Origin: Emticicia sp051209875 | GTDB taxonomy: Bacteria; Bacteroidota; Bacteroidia; Cytophagales; Spirosomataceae | Length of the DNA stretch: 64,000 nt | Assembly (NCBI RefSeq): GCF_051209875.1 | Contig: NZ_JBNTQY010000001.1 | Coordinates: forward strand, 434,001-498,000 | Direction: 5' to 3' | In this document: piece after piece, positions 7,390 to 15,565 of the stretch | How the letters are laid out: the number at the start of each line of letters is the position of its first letter | Position numbering within the stretch: the stretch's first letter is position 1 | Notes under the pieces: model-generated | Database searches by the model: none | What the model saw: the letters and a program-made list of their open reading frames with translations, nothing else | What the model was told of the DNA's origin: nothing | Translations under genes and position numbers: made by a program

Positions 7390-8967
7390 ATGGCATCAGT
7401 TAGACCAGATGAAGTTTCGGCAATCTTGCGTGAGCAATTAGCAGGTTCAAGAACCGAAGCCGAACTCGAAGAAGTTGGTACAGTGCTACAAATCGGCGAC
7501 GGTGTAGCACGTATATATGGTTTATCAAAAGTTCAAGCCGGTGAATTGCTGGCATTTGAAAATGGCTTAAAAGCCCTTGCACTTAACCTCGAAGAAGACA
7601 ACGTAGGAGCGGTATTATTGGGTGATTCGGCAGGTATCAAAGAAGGAGCAACCGTAAAACGTACAGGTGAAATTGCCTCTGTAAAAGTAGGCGAAGGCAT
7701 TGTAGGACGTGTTGTAAATACTTTGGCAGAACCTATCGATGGAAATGGCCCGATTCAAGGTGAAACTTTTGAAATGCCTTTGGAGCGTAAAGCACCAGGG
7801 GTTATCTACCGTCAGCCTGTAACTGAGCCTCTACAAACAGGTATCAAGTCAATTGACGCCATGATTCCAATTGGCCGTGGACAACGTGAGTTGGTAATCG
7901 GTGACCGTCAGACTGGAAAAACTGCCGTTTGTATTGATACGATCATCAATCAAAAAGAATTCTACGACAAAGGCGAGCCTGTATATTGTATTTATGTTGC
8001 TTGTGGTCAAAAAGCATCTACTGTGAAGGCTGTTGAACAAACACTTCGTAAATACGGTGCAATGGACTATACCGTTATCGTAAATGCTGGTGCTTCTGAC
8101 CCTTCTCCGATGCAATTCTTTGCTCCATTTACTGGTGCTGCTATCGGTGAGTACTTCCGTGATACTGGTCGTCCTGCATTGGTTATTTATGATGACTTGT
8201 CAAAACAAGCCGTAGCTTACCGTGAGGTGTCATTGTTGCTTCGTCGTCCTCCAGGTCGTGAGGCTTATCCAGGAGACGTTTTCTATCTTCACAGTCGTTT
8301 GTTGGAGCGTGCCGCAAAAATCACTTCTGATGATTCGATTGCAAAAGATATGAACGATTTGCCTCCTTCATTAAAAGATAAAGTAAAAGGTGGTGGTTCA
8401 TTAACAGCCCTTCCAATTATTGAAACGCAAGCAGGTGACGTTTCAGCATATATCCCAACCAACGTAATTTCGATTACTGATGGTCAAATCTTCTTGGAAT
8501 CAAACTTGTTTAATGCAGGTATTCGTCCAGCGATCAACGTAGGTATCTCGGTATCACGCGTGGGTGGTAATGCACAAATCAAGTCAATGAAAAAAGTAGC
8601 AGGTACATTGAAACTTGACCAAGCACAATTCCGTGAATTGGAAGCGTTTGCTAAGTTTGGTTCAGACCTTGATGCTTCTACAAAATTGACAATTGACCGT
8701 GGTCGTAAAAACCAAGAGATTTTGAAACAAGCACAATTCTCTCCAGTACAAGTTGGTGACCAAGTAGCAATCATTTATGCTTCTATCAACGGTGTGATGG
8801 ACAAAGTGCCAGTAGAAAAAGTAAAAGAATTTGAAAAAGAATTTATCTTGTTGTTGAATGCTCAATACTCAGAAGTAATCAGCAAACTTGCCGCAGGTAA
8901 ATTAGAGGATTCTTCAACTGATCTTATCAAAAAAGTTGGTAAAGAATTAGCAGAGAAATACGCTTAA
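7390..8967 (+). CDS. atpA: ATP synthase F1 subunit alpha
   Basis: The 525-residue alpha subunit of the F1 head, which binds ATP without hydrolysing it and forms the hexamer with beta. The P-loop GDRQTGKT is at about residues 171-178; the N-terminal beta-barrel (VGTVLQIGDGVARIYGL) and the family signature PAINVGISVSRVGG near residue 380 are intact. I start at ATG 7390 (MASVRPDE); a longer frame from a TTG at 7318 translates AT-rich leader. It is followed by atpG after 94 bp. Genes for subunits a, c, b and delta are not upstream: the neighbour is divergent comB, so the ATP synthase genes are split. Confidence 0.97.
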   Translation: MASVRPDEVSAILREQLAGSRTEAELEEVGTVLQIGDGVARIYGLSKVQAGELLAFENGLKALALNLEEDNVGAVLLGDSAGIKEGATVKRTGEIASVKVGEGIVGRVVNTLAEPIDGNGPIQGETFEMPLERKAPGVIYRQPVTEPLQTGIKSIDAMIPIGRGQRELVIGDRQTGKTAVCIDTIINQKEFYDKGEPVYCIYVACGQKASTVKAVEQTLRKYGAMDYTVIVNAGASDPSPMQFFAPFTGAAIGEYFRDTGRPALVIYDDLSKQAVAYREVSLLLRRPPGREAYPGDVFYLHSRLLERAAKITSDDSIAKDMNDLPPSLKDKVKGGGSLTALPIIETQAGDVSAYIPTNVISITDGQIFLESNLFNAGIRPAINVGISVSRVGGNAQIKSMKKVAGTLKLDQAQFRELEAFAKFGSDLDASTKLTIDRGRKNQEILKQAQFSPVQVGDQVAIIYASINGVMDKVPVEKVKEFEKEFILLLNAQYSEVISKLAAGKLEDSSTDLIKKVGKELAEKYA

Positions 8968-8970
8968 AAT

Positions 8971-9050
8971 AATTAAGAATTGAGAATTAAGAATTAGGAA
9001 TGTTTTTACGGCATACATTAATTCTTAATTCTACATTCTACATTCTTAAT
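8971..9050. repeat. GAATG-type inverted repeat between atpA and atpG
   Basis: Left arm 8971-9002 (AATTAAGAATTGAGAATTAA and on) and right arm 9017-9050 (TTAATTCTTAATTCTACATT and on) are inverted, each made of degenerate 7-11 bp units, around a loop containing ACGGCATAC. The element lies inside the atpA-atpG transcription unit. Confidence 0.65.
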
Positions 9051-9061
9051 TTGATAAAAAG

Positions 9062-9946
9062 ATGCCTTCATTAAAAGAAGTAAGAAATAGAATTGTTTCG
9101 GTAAATTCAACAACACAAATTACCAAAGCAATGAAAATGGTATCTGCGGCGAAACTTCGTCGTGCCCAAGATGCCATCATTCAAATGCGTCCGTACGCAA
9201 CTAAGTTGAATGAATTGATTGCTACTGTTTCGGCAAATACCGAAGTAGGAGCATCAAGCCCTTACACAAAGGTACGTGCAGTAGAAAAAGTTTTGGTCAT
9301 TGTTGTTACTTCAGACCGTGGACTTTGCGGAGCATTTAACTCAAATGTTGTGAAAGCCGCTCTTGCTCATATCAACGAAAAATATGCTTCTCAAGCAGCA
9401 AAAGGTAATGTTGAAATCATGGCCTTGGGTAAAAAAGGCGGTGAAACATTACAAAAACGTGGCTTCAAAACAAACACAGCGTATATGGATATTTTCCAAC
9501 GCTTGAGTTTTGCCAATGCTCGCCAAGCTGCTGAGGAAGTAATGGAAGCTTTTGCTGAAGCGAAATATGATGTAGTTGAACTTGTTTTCAACGAATTCAA
9601 AAATGTTGCCACGCAAATTATCCGAGTTGAGCAAATGTTGCCTTTGGTTGAAAAGAAAGATGATTCGTCAAAAACTGGTAAAATTGATTACCTTTTTGAA
9701 CCATCGGAAGAGGAGATTGTACTGGAATTGATGCCAAAAGCAATTAAAATGCAGTTGTTCAAATCTGTTTTGGAATCGAATGCTTCTGAACACGGAGCCA
9801 GAATGACCGCAATGGATAAAGCAACCGACAATGCCAACGAATTGTTACGCTCATTGAAAATTGAGTATAACCGTAGTCGTCAAGCAGCAATTACAAAAGA
9901 AATTTTGGAGATTGTAGGTGGTGCCGAGGCTTTGAAAGGACAATAA
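9062..9946 (+). CDS. atpG: ATP synthase F1 subunit gamma
   Basis: The 294-residue central-stalk subunit that couples rotation of the c-ring to the alpha/beta hexamer. The N-terminal helix (MPSLKEVRNRIVSVNSTTQI, then TKAMKMVSAAKLRRAQ) and the C-terminal signature ASEHGARMTAMDKATDNA with YNRSRQAAITKEILEIVGGA are textbook. The middle Rossmann-like part has VVTSDRGLCGAFN. It is downstream of atpA and closes the unit, with a strong terminator 20 bp after its stop. The beta and epsilon genes are not in the window. Confidence 0.97.
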   Translation: MPSLKEVRNRIVSVNSTTQITKAMKMVSAAKLRRAQDAIIQMRPYATKLNELIATVSANTEVGASSPYTKVRAVEKVLVIVVTSDRGLCGAFNSNVVKAALAHINEKYASQAAKGNVEIMALGKKGGETLQKRGFKTNTAYMDIFQRLSFANARQAAEEVMEAFAEAKYDVVELVFNEFKNVATQIIRVEQMLPLVEKKDDSSKTGKIDYLFEPSEEEIVLELMPKAIKMQLFKSVLESNASEHGARMTAMDKATDNANELLRSLKIEYNRSRQAAITKEILEIVGGAEALKGQ

Positions 9947-9965
9947 AAATATTGGTTCTTATATA

Positions 9966-10004
9966 AAAACGGCGATGTATCGAAAGAAACATCGCCGTTT
10001 TTTT
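9966..10004 (+). terminator. Rho-independent terminator of atpA-atpG
   Basis: Perfect 13-bp stem AAAACGGCGATGT / ACATCGCCGTTTT (9966-9978 and 9989-10001) with a 10-nt loop and a run of seven T. Confidence 0.92.
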
Positions 10005-10060
10005 GTAACACAATTCTCTGAATTGCATTACTTGTTCACAATTCGGAGAATTGTGTTACA
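10004..10060. repeat. Paired palindromic repeat (GTAACACAATTC family)
   Basis: Perfect 15-bp inverted arms TGTAACACAATTCTC at 10004-10018 and complement at 10046-10060. Each arm itself holds a smaller palindrome (CAATTC-TCT-GAATTG; CACAATTC-GGA-GAATTGTG). It overlaps the stop codon of the next gene. A single related unit is at 39187-39210. Confidence 0.65.
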
Positions 10061-10841
10061 ACTCTTGCACACTCATCACCCCCAAATTCTCAAATAGTTT
10101 TGACCAATAATGCGTAATCGTTGGGTTATTTTCTTTGATTGAACTTGTGGGTTCAAAAGGTAAAATCATCGAAATATCGGGACTATTTAAAGCATAGTTT
10201 TTAAATTTTTCAGCATCTATTTCTGCCCATGCTTCTGCTTCTGTCTCATTTTTAGGTGGTTTTTGTTGAAAATCTCTGCCATTTTTTACACTTTCAACCA
10301 TATCACTTAGGTAATATACTTTCACTATCGATTGCGTAGCTGCTGCTTTTGCAATCACAGGAATACTTGAAAGAATATTAGTTTCGAGATTTGAAGCATT
10401 ATTATTTTGTGCATTTAGCCTTGTAAATGCTTGTTTTGTGACAAAGTTCCGTTCTTTTCTGATTGATAAATCATACGATGTTTTGATTGATTCTATATCA
10501 GTTGCGTTCATACCCTCGGTATTTTCCATTTCGGTACGGCAAACTAAAGATAAACAACGTCCTTTTGAAGTATTTTCATGGATGTAATAAATCTCAAATT
10601 TATCACCTGCTTTATTGAAGTTTTGTTCAATGACCGAAGTCAAAGCCTGTTGATATTTTTGAGCAATGAAAGGCTTTGCCACATCAACACTTGCGGTTTT
10701 ATCAATAAAAATTAAAGTATAAATTGAAGGACTATTTGCTTGATTTTCAGTTGATTGTTGTTTTTTGTCGCCACAAGCAACTACAAATAGTAAGAAAGAA
10801 AACGAAATGACTGTATAAAAGAAATTGGGCTTTTTCATCAA
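10056..10841 (-). CDS. Lipoprotein with a von Willebrand A-like fold (tentative)
   Basis: 261 residues starting with a lipoprotein signal (hydrophobic 7-21, acylated Cys23 in VVAC). After a polar linker, YTLIFIDKTASVDV resembles the first strand and MIDAS loop (DxTxS) of a VWA domain, and VYYLSDMVESVKNGRDF resembles the later DMV/D metal-loop strand. The layout, an Asp-containing first strand, helices, and a strand ending in SDM, is why I suggest a VWA fold. Function unknown. Its gene is followed in the same direction, upstream, by another lipoprotein gene at 10907-11824, so the two may be cotranscribed. Confidence 0.6.
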   Translation of the reverse strand: MMKKPNFFYTVISFSFLLFVVACGDKKQQSTENQANSPSIYTLIFIDKTASVDVAKPFIAQKYQQALTSVIEQNFNKAGDKFEIYYIHENTSKGRCLSLVCRTEMENTEGMNATDIESIKTSYDLSIRKERNFVTKQAFTRLNAQNNNASNLETNILSSIPVIAKAAATQSIVKVYYLSDMVESVKNGRDFQQKPPKNETEAEAWAEIDAEKFKNYALNSPDISMILPFEPTSSIKENNPTITHYWSKLFENLGVMSVQEL

Positions 10842-10906
10842 TTTTAATTAAGAGGTCTGACCACTTTTAAAGTGTTATCATGTCATAAAACGCAAAATAA
10901 CTGGTT

Positions 10907-11824
10907 TCAATATTTTATCTTCAATAATTTTCTATAAACGGTATCTTTTGCCATATTTTTCTCCCAATAAGGATTTTGAATGGTGACCTTTAATACTGCT
11001 TTTGAAGTCAACATTGTTTTTTTAGTCTCATAAGTTTCAGCCCAACCTACAATTAGGTGGGGGAACTCTTTCTCAAAGTAAATACTCAAATCTCGTTTGC
11101 TTTCTGGGTAATGAATTTTATAATGAATTAAACTTTTACCTTTAAAAATTGAATCACCAGCATAAGGTTCTAAACTGATTCTTGCCATTTCAGCCTGTAT
11201 ATTTCTATGTCTTAGACGCAAAGAGGTCATACTTGGAATCATAAACATATTACCCGTTGGCAGTTGGTCAATTGATAATAATCGAATTTTAGTCCATAAT
11301 TCATCTTCTAAAATTGCATGTTCGAGGTGAGATTCTTCATCAACTTCATTTTCAAAATATGATTTTCCAAGCAGTTGATAGCCATTCTGTCGGTAATTTA
11401 ATTGTAAAAAACTCTGCCCACACCATTCCTGATTAGTATTGGTTACTTTCAGCGTTGCTGGAAATGTATTAGTTTTTACGGGTGTAAAAACAGAAGTGTA
11501 CATCGAATAATCGTAGATTCCAGTAATAAATTTTTTGATGAAATTTAATTTTAAAACAGGTGTTGCTTTTTCTTTGTCATTCGATTCCAATTTGACTTGT
11601 TTGTCTAATCGAAAATCTTCGGTTACAAATATCATAATTGCCTCACCTTTATTTAACTTTCCATACTGGGCTTGTTGCAAATCATAACTACTAATTTCAG
11701 CTTTTCCTTTGTACCAATAATCTATAAATTCTTGACTATCACATATTTGTTTTCTTTTCTGGGCGTTCTTATCATCGCATGAAATTAATGTTAAAAGGAT
11801 GATGATGATACTATAATATTTCAT
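10907..11824 (-). CDS. Conserved Bacteroidota lipoprotein of unknown function
   Basis: 305 residues with a lipoprotein signal (Cys16 in LISC, followed by two Asp). Conserved-looking blocks include IDYWYKGKAEISSYDLQQAQ, YGKLNKGEAIMIFVTEDF, QEWCGQSFLQLNYR and IRLLSIDQLPTG. I recall this pattern from Bacteroidota lipoproteins that are sometimes mislabelled as septum-formation inhibitor Maf; it has no Maf motif. Acts in the envelope; role unknown. It lies 65 bp upstream of the VWA-like lipoprotein gene in the same direction and diverges from the glycogen synthase gene. Confidence 0.75.
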   Translation of the reverse strand: MKYYSIIIILLTLISCDDKNAQKRKQICDSQEFIDYWYKGKAEISSYDLQQAQYGKLNKGEAIMIFVTEDFRLDKQVKLESNDKEKATPVLKLNFIKKFITGIYDYSMYTSVFTPVKTNTFPATLKVTNTNQEWCGQSFLQLNYRQNGYQLLGKSYFENEVDEESHLEHAILEDELWTKIRLLSIDQLPTGNMFMIPSMTSLRLRHRNIQAEMARISLEPYAGDSIFKGKSLIHYKIHYPESKRDLSIYFEKEFPHLIVGWAETYETKKTMLTSKAVLKVTIQNPYWEKNMAKDTVYRKLLKIKY

Positions 11825-12183
11825 AATTGTTTTGTTGCCAAATGTCCCTCAAATTTACGAAAATACTTTGGTATCGGTAGGGAAGATGCCAAATAAAAAA
11901 GCTAAAAAGTTTCGTATTTAATGAAAAAATCAAGTGCTTTTTTCTACATCTAAAAAATAGTATGACTATTCTGAATCTTACTTAAAGATAAAAATTGGTA
12001 GATATTTGCTAAACAAATCAATGAATATCATAGCTTTGCTACAAGAAAATTAATCAAAAAATAAAACAAATCTTAAAAATCTTTTAATTGCGTATATTTT
12101 GTTTGAAAAATTAAATTTTTTATTGCTATTATTAAATTTTTTGCTCTAATTCACTTCTCAGTTATCACTAATTTTGAACCATC
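11825..12183. other. 359-bp divergent spacer without visible gene
   Basis: Very AT-rich stretch between the lipoprotein operon and the glycogen synthase gene. I find no open frame of note, no hairpin with a T-run, and no member of the repeat families seen elsewhere. It must hold promoters for both directions, but none matches TTG-N19-TAnnTTTG clearly. Confidence 0.5.
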
Positions 12184-14049
12184 ATGGCAACCACCCCAAA
12201 ACTTAAAAAAGAATCAGAAGAAACCGTCAGTATCAAGCCACGTGAACAGAAAAAGCCAATTTTGATGGAAATTGCTTGGGAAGTATGTAACCAAGTTGGT
12301 GGAATTTACACCGTTATTCGCTCAAAAGTACCTTCAATGGTAGAGGAGTGGGGCGATAATTATTGCTTGGTTGGTCCTTATTTCGCGAATACAGCATTAA
12401 TTGAGTTTGAACCTATTGAAGACCTTGACGAATCTCCGTTTGGCAAAGTAGTTAAGAAAATGAAGGAAATGGGCTATGAAGCTCATTATGGACGCTGGCT
12501 CGTTACAGGCAAACCTAAAATTGTTTTGTTTGATTTCAAGAATTTACTTAAAAGTAGTAATGATTTTAAACATAAACTTTGGGAAAAACACCAAATTTCT
12601 ACCTTAAATGCCGAACCACTGGTTGATCAAGTAGTGGTCTTAGGTGAAATGATTCGGGTTTTCTTGACCGAGTTTGGCGAAACATTTGGCTATAAAAATG
12701 ATGTTATTGCTCATTTTCATGAATGGATGGTAGCAAGTGCACTGATAGATATTCGGACTGATAAAGTGCCAATTTCAACTGTATTTACTACCCATGCAAC
12801 CATGCTTGGGCGTTATATTGCAGGAAATGAAGCTGATTTTTATGAAAAACTACCAACTTATAATTGGGAAGTTGAAGCCCGTAATTATGGTATTGAGGCT
12901 CAAGCAAAAATTGAACGTTTGGCTGCTCAAAAATCACATGTATTGACTACTGTCAGTGATGTAACAGCCAAAGAGTGTGAGGTCTTTTTTGGACGAACTT
13001 GTGATTTGATTTTGCCAAATGGCTTGAATGTTACTCGTTTTGCCGCAACCCATGAATTCCAAAATTTACACTTGAAATACAAAGAAAAAATCCATCAGTT
13101 TGTGATGGGACATTTTTTCCAAAGCTACTCGTGGGATTTAGATAAAACATTGTACTTTTTCACATCAGGACGTTACGAATTTAGAAATAAAGGTTATGAT
13201 TTAACACTTGAAGCTTTGAAACGCCTCAATTTCAAACTTGTTCAAGCAGGAGTTGATATGACTGTGGTGATGTTTATCATTACCAAAAATCCAGTTCATT
13301 CGATTGACCCTGAAGTGCTGCAATCAAGGGCGGTAATGGAAGAAATTCGCCAAACTTGTGAGTCAATTGAAAAACAAGTTGGTGAACATTTGTTTCATGC
13401 TTCGGCTTCTAATGAAAATCCAAATCTACCTGATTTGAATAACTTTGTGGATGAATATTGGCGTCTGCGATTACGCCGTACAATTCAGACTTGGAAAACT
13501 AAAAAATTGCCTCATACAGTCACCCACCTCTTGAAACAACCTGATGATATTACGGAATATTTGAAAGAAACCAATTTATTGAACCATCAGCAAGACCGTG
13601 TTAAATTTGTTTATCACCCAGACTTTATTTCACCAACCAATCCACTTTTTGGTATGGAATATAGTCAGTTTGTGAGAGGTTGTCACTTGGGTGTTTTTCC
13701 AAGTTATTATGAGCCTTGGGGATATACTCCTTTAGAGTGTGTAGTTCGTGGAATTCCAACCGTAACGAGTGATTTGTCGGGCTTTGGTGATTTTATGATT
13801 CAATTGATGAAAGATTATGATAGCGTAGGTGTTTATGTGGTGAATAGAAAGAAGAAAAGTTACGATAAAGCAGCCGATCAATTGGCCGATATCTTGTTTA
13901 AATTCGTAACTATGAATCGTCGTGATCGTATCACCCAAAGAAACAGAGTAGAGAATATTTCGGAAGTATTCGACTGGACTAATTTGAGATCATATTATGA
14001 TACAGCACACGATTTAGCCTTAAAACGCAAAGGTGTTACAAGGATATAG
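12184..14049 (+). CDS. Glycogen synthase, eukaryotic type (GT3)
   Basis: 621 residues. It adds glucose from a nucleotide sugar to the growing alpha-1,4-glucan. The N-terminal EIAWEVCNQVGGIYTVIRSK at about residues 29-48 and YYEPWGYTPLECVVRGIP at about 508-525 are hallmarks of GT3, the animal/fungal glycogen synthase family, not of the bacterial GT5 GlgA. GGxYTV lies where the donor-binding loop is, and the EPWGYTPLE motif holds the conserved catalytic Glu region. Eukaryotic enzymes use UDP-glucose; the donor here is unknown. A glucan phosphorylase-like gene lies 9 kb downstream, but glgB and glgC are not in the window. Confidence 0.92.
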   Translation: MATTPKLKKESEETVSIKPREQKKPILMEIAWEVCNQVGGIYTVIRSKVPSMVEEWGDNYCLVGPYFANTALIEFEPIEDLDESPFGKVVKKMKEMGYEAHYGRWLVTGKPKIVLFDFKNLLKSSNDFKHKLWEKHQISTLNAEPLVDQVVVLGEMIRVFLTEFGETFGYKNDVIAHFHEWMVASALIDIRTDKVPISTVFTTHATMLGRYIAGNEADFYEKLPTYNWEVEARNYGIEAQAKIERLAAQKSHVLTTVSDVTAKECEVFFGRTCDLILPNGLNVTRFAATHEFQNLHLKYKEKIHQFVMGHFFQSYSWDLDKTLYFFTSGRYEFRNKGYDLTLEALKRLNFKLVQAGVDMTVVMFIITKNPVHSIDPEVLQSRAVMEEIRQTCESIEKQVGEHLFHASASNENPNLPDLNNFVDEYWRLRLRRTIQTWKTKKLPHTVTHLLKQPDDITEYLKETNLLNHQQDRVKFVYHPDFISPTNPLFGMEYSQFVRGCHLGVFPSYYEPWGYTPLECVVRGIPTVTSDLSGFGDFMIQLMKDYDSVGVYVVNRKKKSYDKAADQLADILFKFVTMNRRDRITQRNRVENISEVFDWTNLRSYYDTAHDLALKRKGVTRI

Positions 14050-14081
14050 TACTAAATATACAATTTATTAAATATTTTGTG

Positions 14082-14121
14082 GTGCATAAACAACTAATAA
14101 TCAGTTGTTTATGCACTTTTT
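14082..14121 (+). terminator. Rho-independent terminator after glycogen synthase
   Basis: Perfect 14-bp stem GTGCATAAACAACT / AGTTGTTTATGCAC (14082-14095, 14103-14116) with loop AATAATC and five T. Confidence 0.9.
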
Positions 14122-14135
14122 GTTAGAATGAAGAC

Positions 14136-14164
14136 TTGAAATATCACAATTTTTTTTAATTTTG
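14136..14164 (+). promoter_or_regulatory. Bacteroidota-type promoter for plsY
   Basis: TTG at 14136-14138, 18 bp, then TAATTTTG at 14157-14164, matching the -33 and -7 elements; 35 bp to the ATG at 14199. Confidence 0.6.
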
Positions 14165-14198
14165 TATTTTTAGTAATCTTGTTCATCAACATTCACAA

Positions 14199-14810
14199 AT
14201 GACTTTAATTGTAGGGAGTGCTATTTTTGCATATTTATTGGGGTCTATTCCCTCAGCCGTTTGGTATGGTAAAATATTTCATGGTATCGATATTCGCCAG
14301 CATGGAAGTGGTAATGCAGGAGCAACCAATTCTCTCCGTATTTTTGGTAAAAAAGCAGGAATCATTGTCTTGATTTTTGATTTTCTCAAAGGTTTTTTAG
14401 CAGTTTTCCTAACTCGACATTTTTTGAAAAGTGATGATGAACTCATTCCTTTAATTATGGGAGTTATGGTAATTTTAGGGCATATCTACCCTGTTTTTGC
14501 TCAATTCCGTGGCGGAAAAGGTGTGGCTACTGCCATCGGTGTGGTGGTTGCAGTACTTCCGATGGCTGCTTTGGTTTGTGTTGTAGTTTTTCTACTCACC
14601 GTTTTTCTGACTAAATATGTTTCGTTAGGCTCGCTTTTGGGAGCTTTGGCTTTTCCAATGCAAGTTTCTTTGAAACTTTGGAATGATGTTACCGACCCTT
14701 ATTATGTTGGTTTGGCTTGGTTATTTTTCTTTATTTTGGCATATACTCACCGAGAGAATATTCAGCGATTAGTCAAAGGGACGGAAAGCAAATTTGGTGT
14801 GAAGAAATAA
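14199..14810 (+). CDS. plsY: Glycerol-3-phosphate acyltransferase PlsY
   Basis: A 203-residue inner-membrane enzyme that moves the acyl group from acyl-phosphate to glycerol 3-phosphate, the first step of phospholipid synthesis. The three conserved loops are visible: LGSIPSAVWYGK near residue 14, GSGNAGATNSLR near residue 42 and FRGGKGVATAIG near residue 105. About five hydrophobic segments. The gene begins after a terminator and its own promoter. The sigma-factor gene begins 50 bp downstream and may be read through. Confidence 0.95.
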   Translation: MTLIVGSAIFAYLLGSIPSAVWYGKIFHGIDIRQHGSGNAGATNSLRIFGKKAGIIVLIFDFLKGFLAVFLTRHFLKSDDELIPLIMGVMVILGHIYPVFAQFRGGKGVATAIGVVVAVLPMAALVCVVVFLLTVFLTKYVSLGSLLGALAFPMQVSLKLWNDVTDPYYVGLAWLFFFILAYTHRENIQRLVKGTESKFGVKK

Positions 14811-14860
14811 TTTTTGGCAATAAAAATCCTGCGAAATCTTATAATCATAGCTTAAATAAA

Positions 14861-15388
14861 ATGAAGAAAGCAGTTGAAGAAATATGGTTAGACTTGCACC
14901 AAGAGTTGAAAAACTTTATTAAAAATAAAGTAAAAGACAATGATGATAGCAACGATATTCTTCAAGAAGTTTTCTTGAAAATTCATTTGAATATTCACCT
15001 ACTTAACGATTGTACTAAACTTACTTCTTGGATATATCAAATAACAAGAAATGCGATATCTGACCATTTTCGTAAAAATAAATCCAATTTTCAAATTGAA
15101 GAATTTGATTTTCCTGAGCAAGCACACGAAGAACCTCTCTATCAGGCATTAAGCAACTGTATCAACAGTAAAATTAATATTTTGCCTGAAAAATATAAGC
15201 AAGCAATCTTACTCACTTCTTTTCAAAACTTTTCTCAAATAGAGTTGGCAGAAAAATTGGATATTTCTCATTCTGGGGCAAAATCAAGGGTGCAAAGAGC
15301 AAAAGCTCAACTAAAAGACCTTATTTTGGACTGCAAAAATGTTGAAACTGACAACAACGGCAATCTCATCGACTACCAAGTTAAGTAG
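14861..15388 (+). CDS. ECF-type RNA polymerase sigma factor, SigZ-like
   Basis: 175 residues. Region 2 is seen at about residues 8-75 (DSNDILQEVFLKIHLNIHLL, then LTSWIYQITRNAISDHFRK) and region 4 at about 110-165 (LPEKYKQAILLTSFQNFSQI, then ELAEKLDISHSGAKSRVQRAK). The pattern fits SigZ-type ECF factors. Start: ATG at 14861; a longer frame overlapping plsY is open, but the conserved part begins at MKKAVEEIW. No anti-sigma gene is next to it, unlike most ECF factors, so what controls it is not visible here. The next gene, PhzF, is 177 bp away across a GTC-type repeat. Confidence 0.88.
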   Translation: MKKAVEEIWLDLHQELKNFIKNKVKDNDDSNDILQEVFLKIHLNIHLLNDCTKLTSWIYQITRNAISDHFRKNKSNFQIEEFDFPEQAHEEPLYQALSNCINSKINILPEKYKQAILLTSFQNFSQIELAEKLDISHSGAKSRVQRAKAQLKDLILDCKNVETDNNGNLIDYQVK

Positions 15389-15416
15389 TCCACAGTCAAT
15401 AGTCGGCAGTCCACAG
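15387..15416. repeat. GTC-type intergenic repeat
   Basis: Two direct copies of AGTCCACAG (15387-15395 and 15408-15416) flank TCAATAGTCGGC, immediately after the sigma-factor stop. Confidence 0.6.
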
Positions 15417-15565
15417 AGCCATATAATGCTGTCTATCTGTTTTTTATGAAAATTAAATAGATTGATTAAATATCTCTCAATTCTTATTTGAATTTTTGCG
15501 TCTTTTTTGCATGCTAATCGTCTATTGATTGTAAATATTTTTTAACAATCAAATCAATTTTCAAG

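Noticed and set aside
10907..11824. Maf septum-formation inhibitor as the identity of this lipoprotein
   Set aside because: It has a lipoprotein signal and none of the Maf nucleotide-pyrophosphatase motifs.
12184..14049. Bacterial GT5-type GlgA as the identity of the glycogen synthase
   Set aside because: The opening and the EPWGYTPLEC region follow GT3; the KTGGL motif of GT5 is absent.
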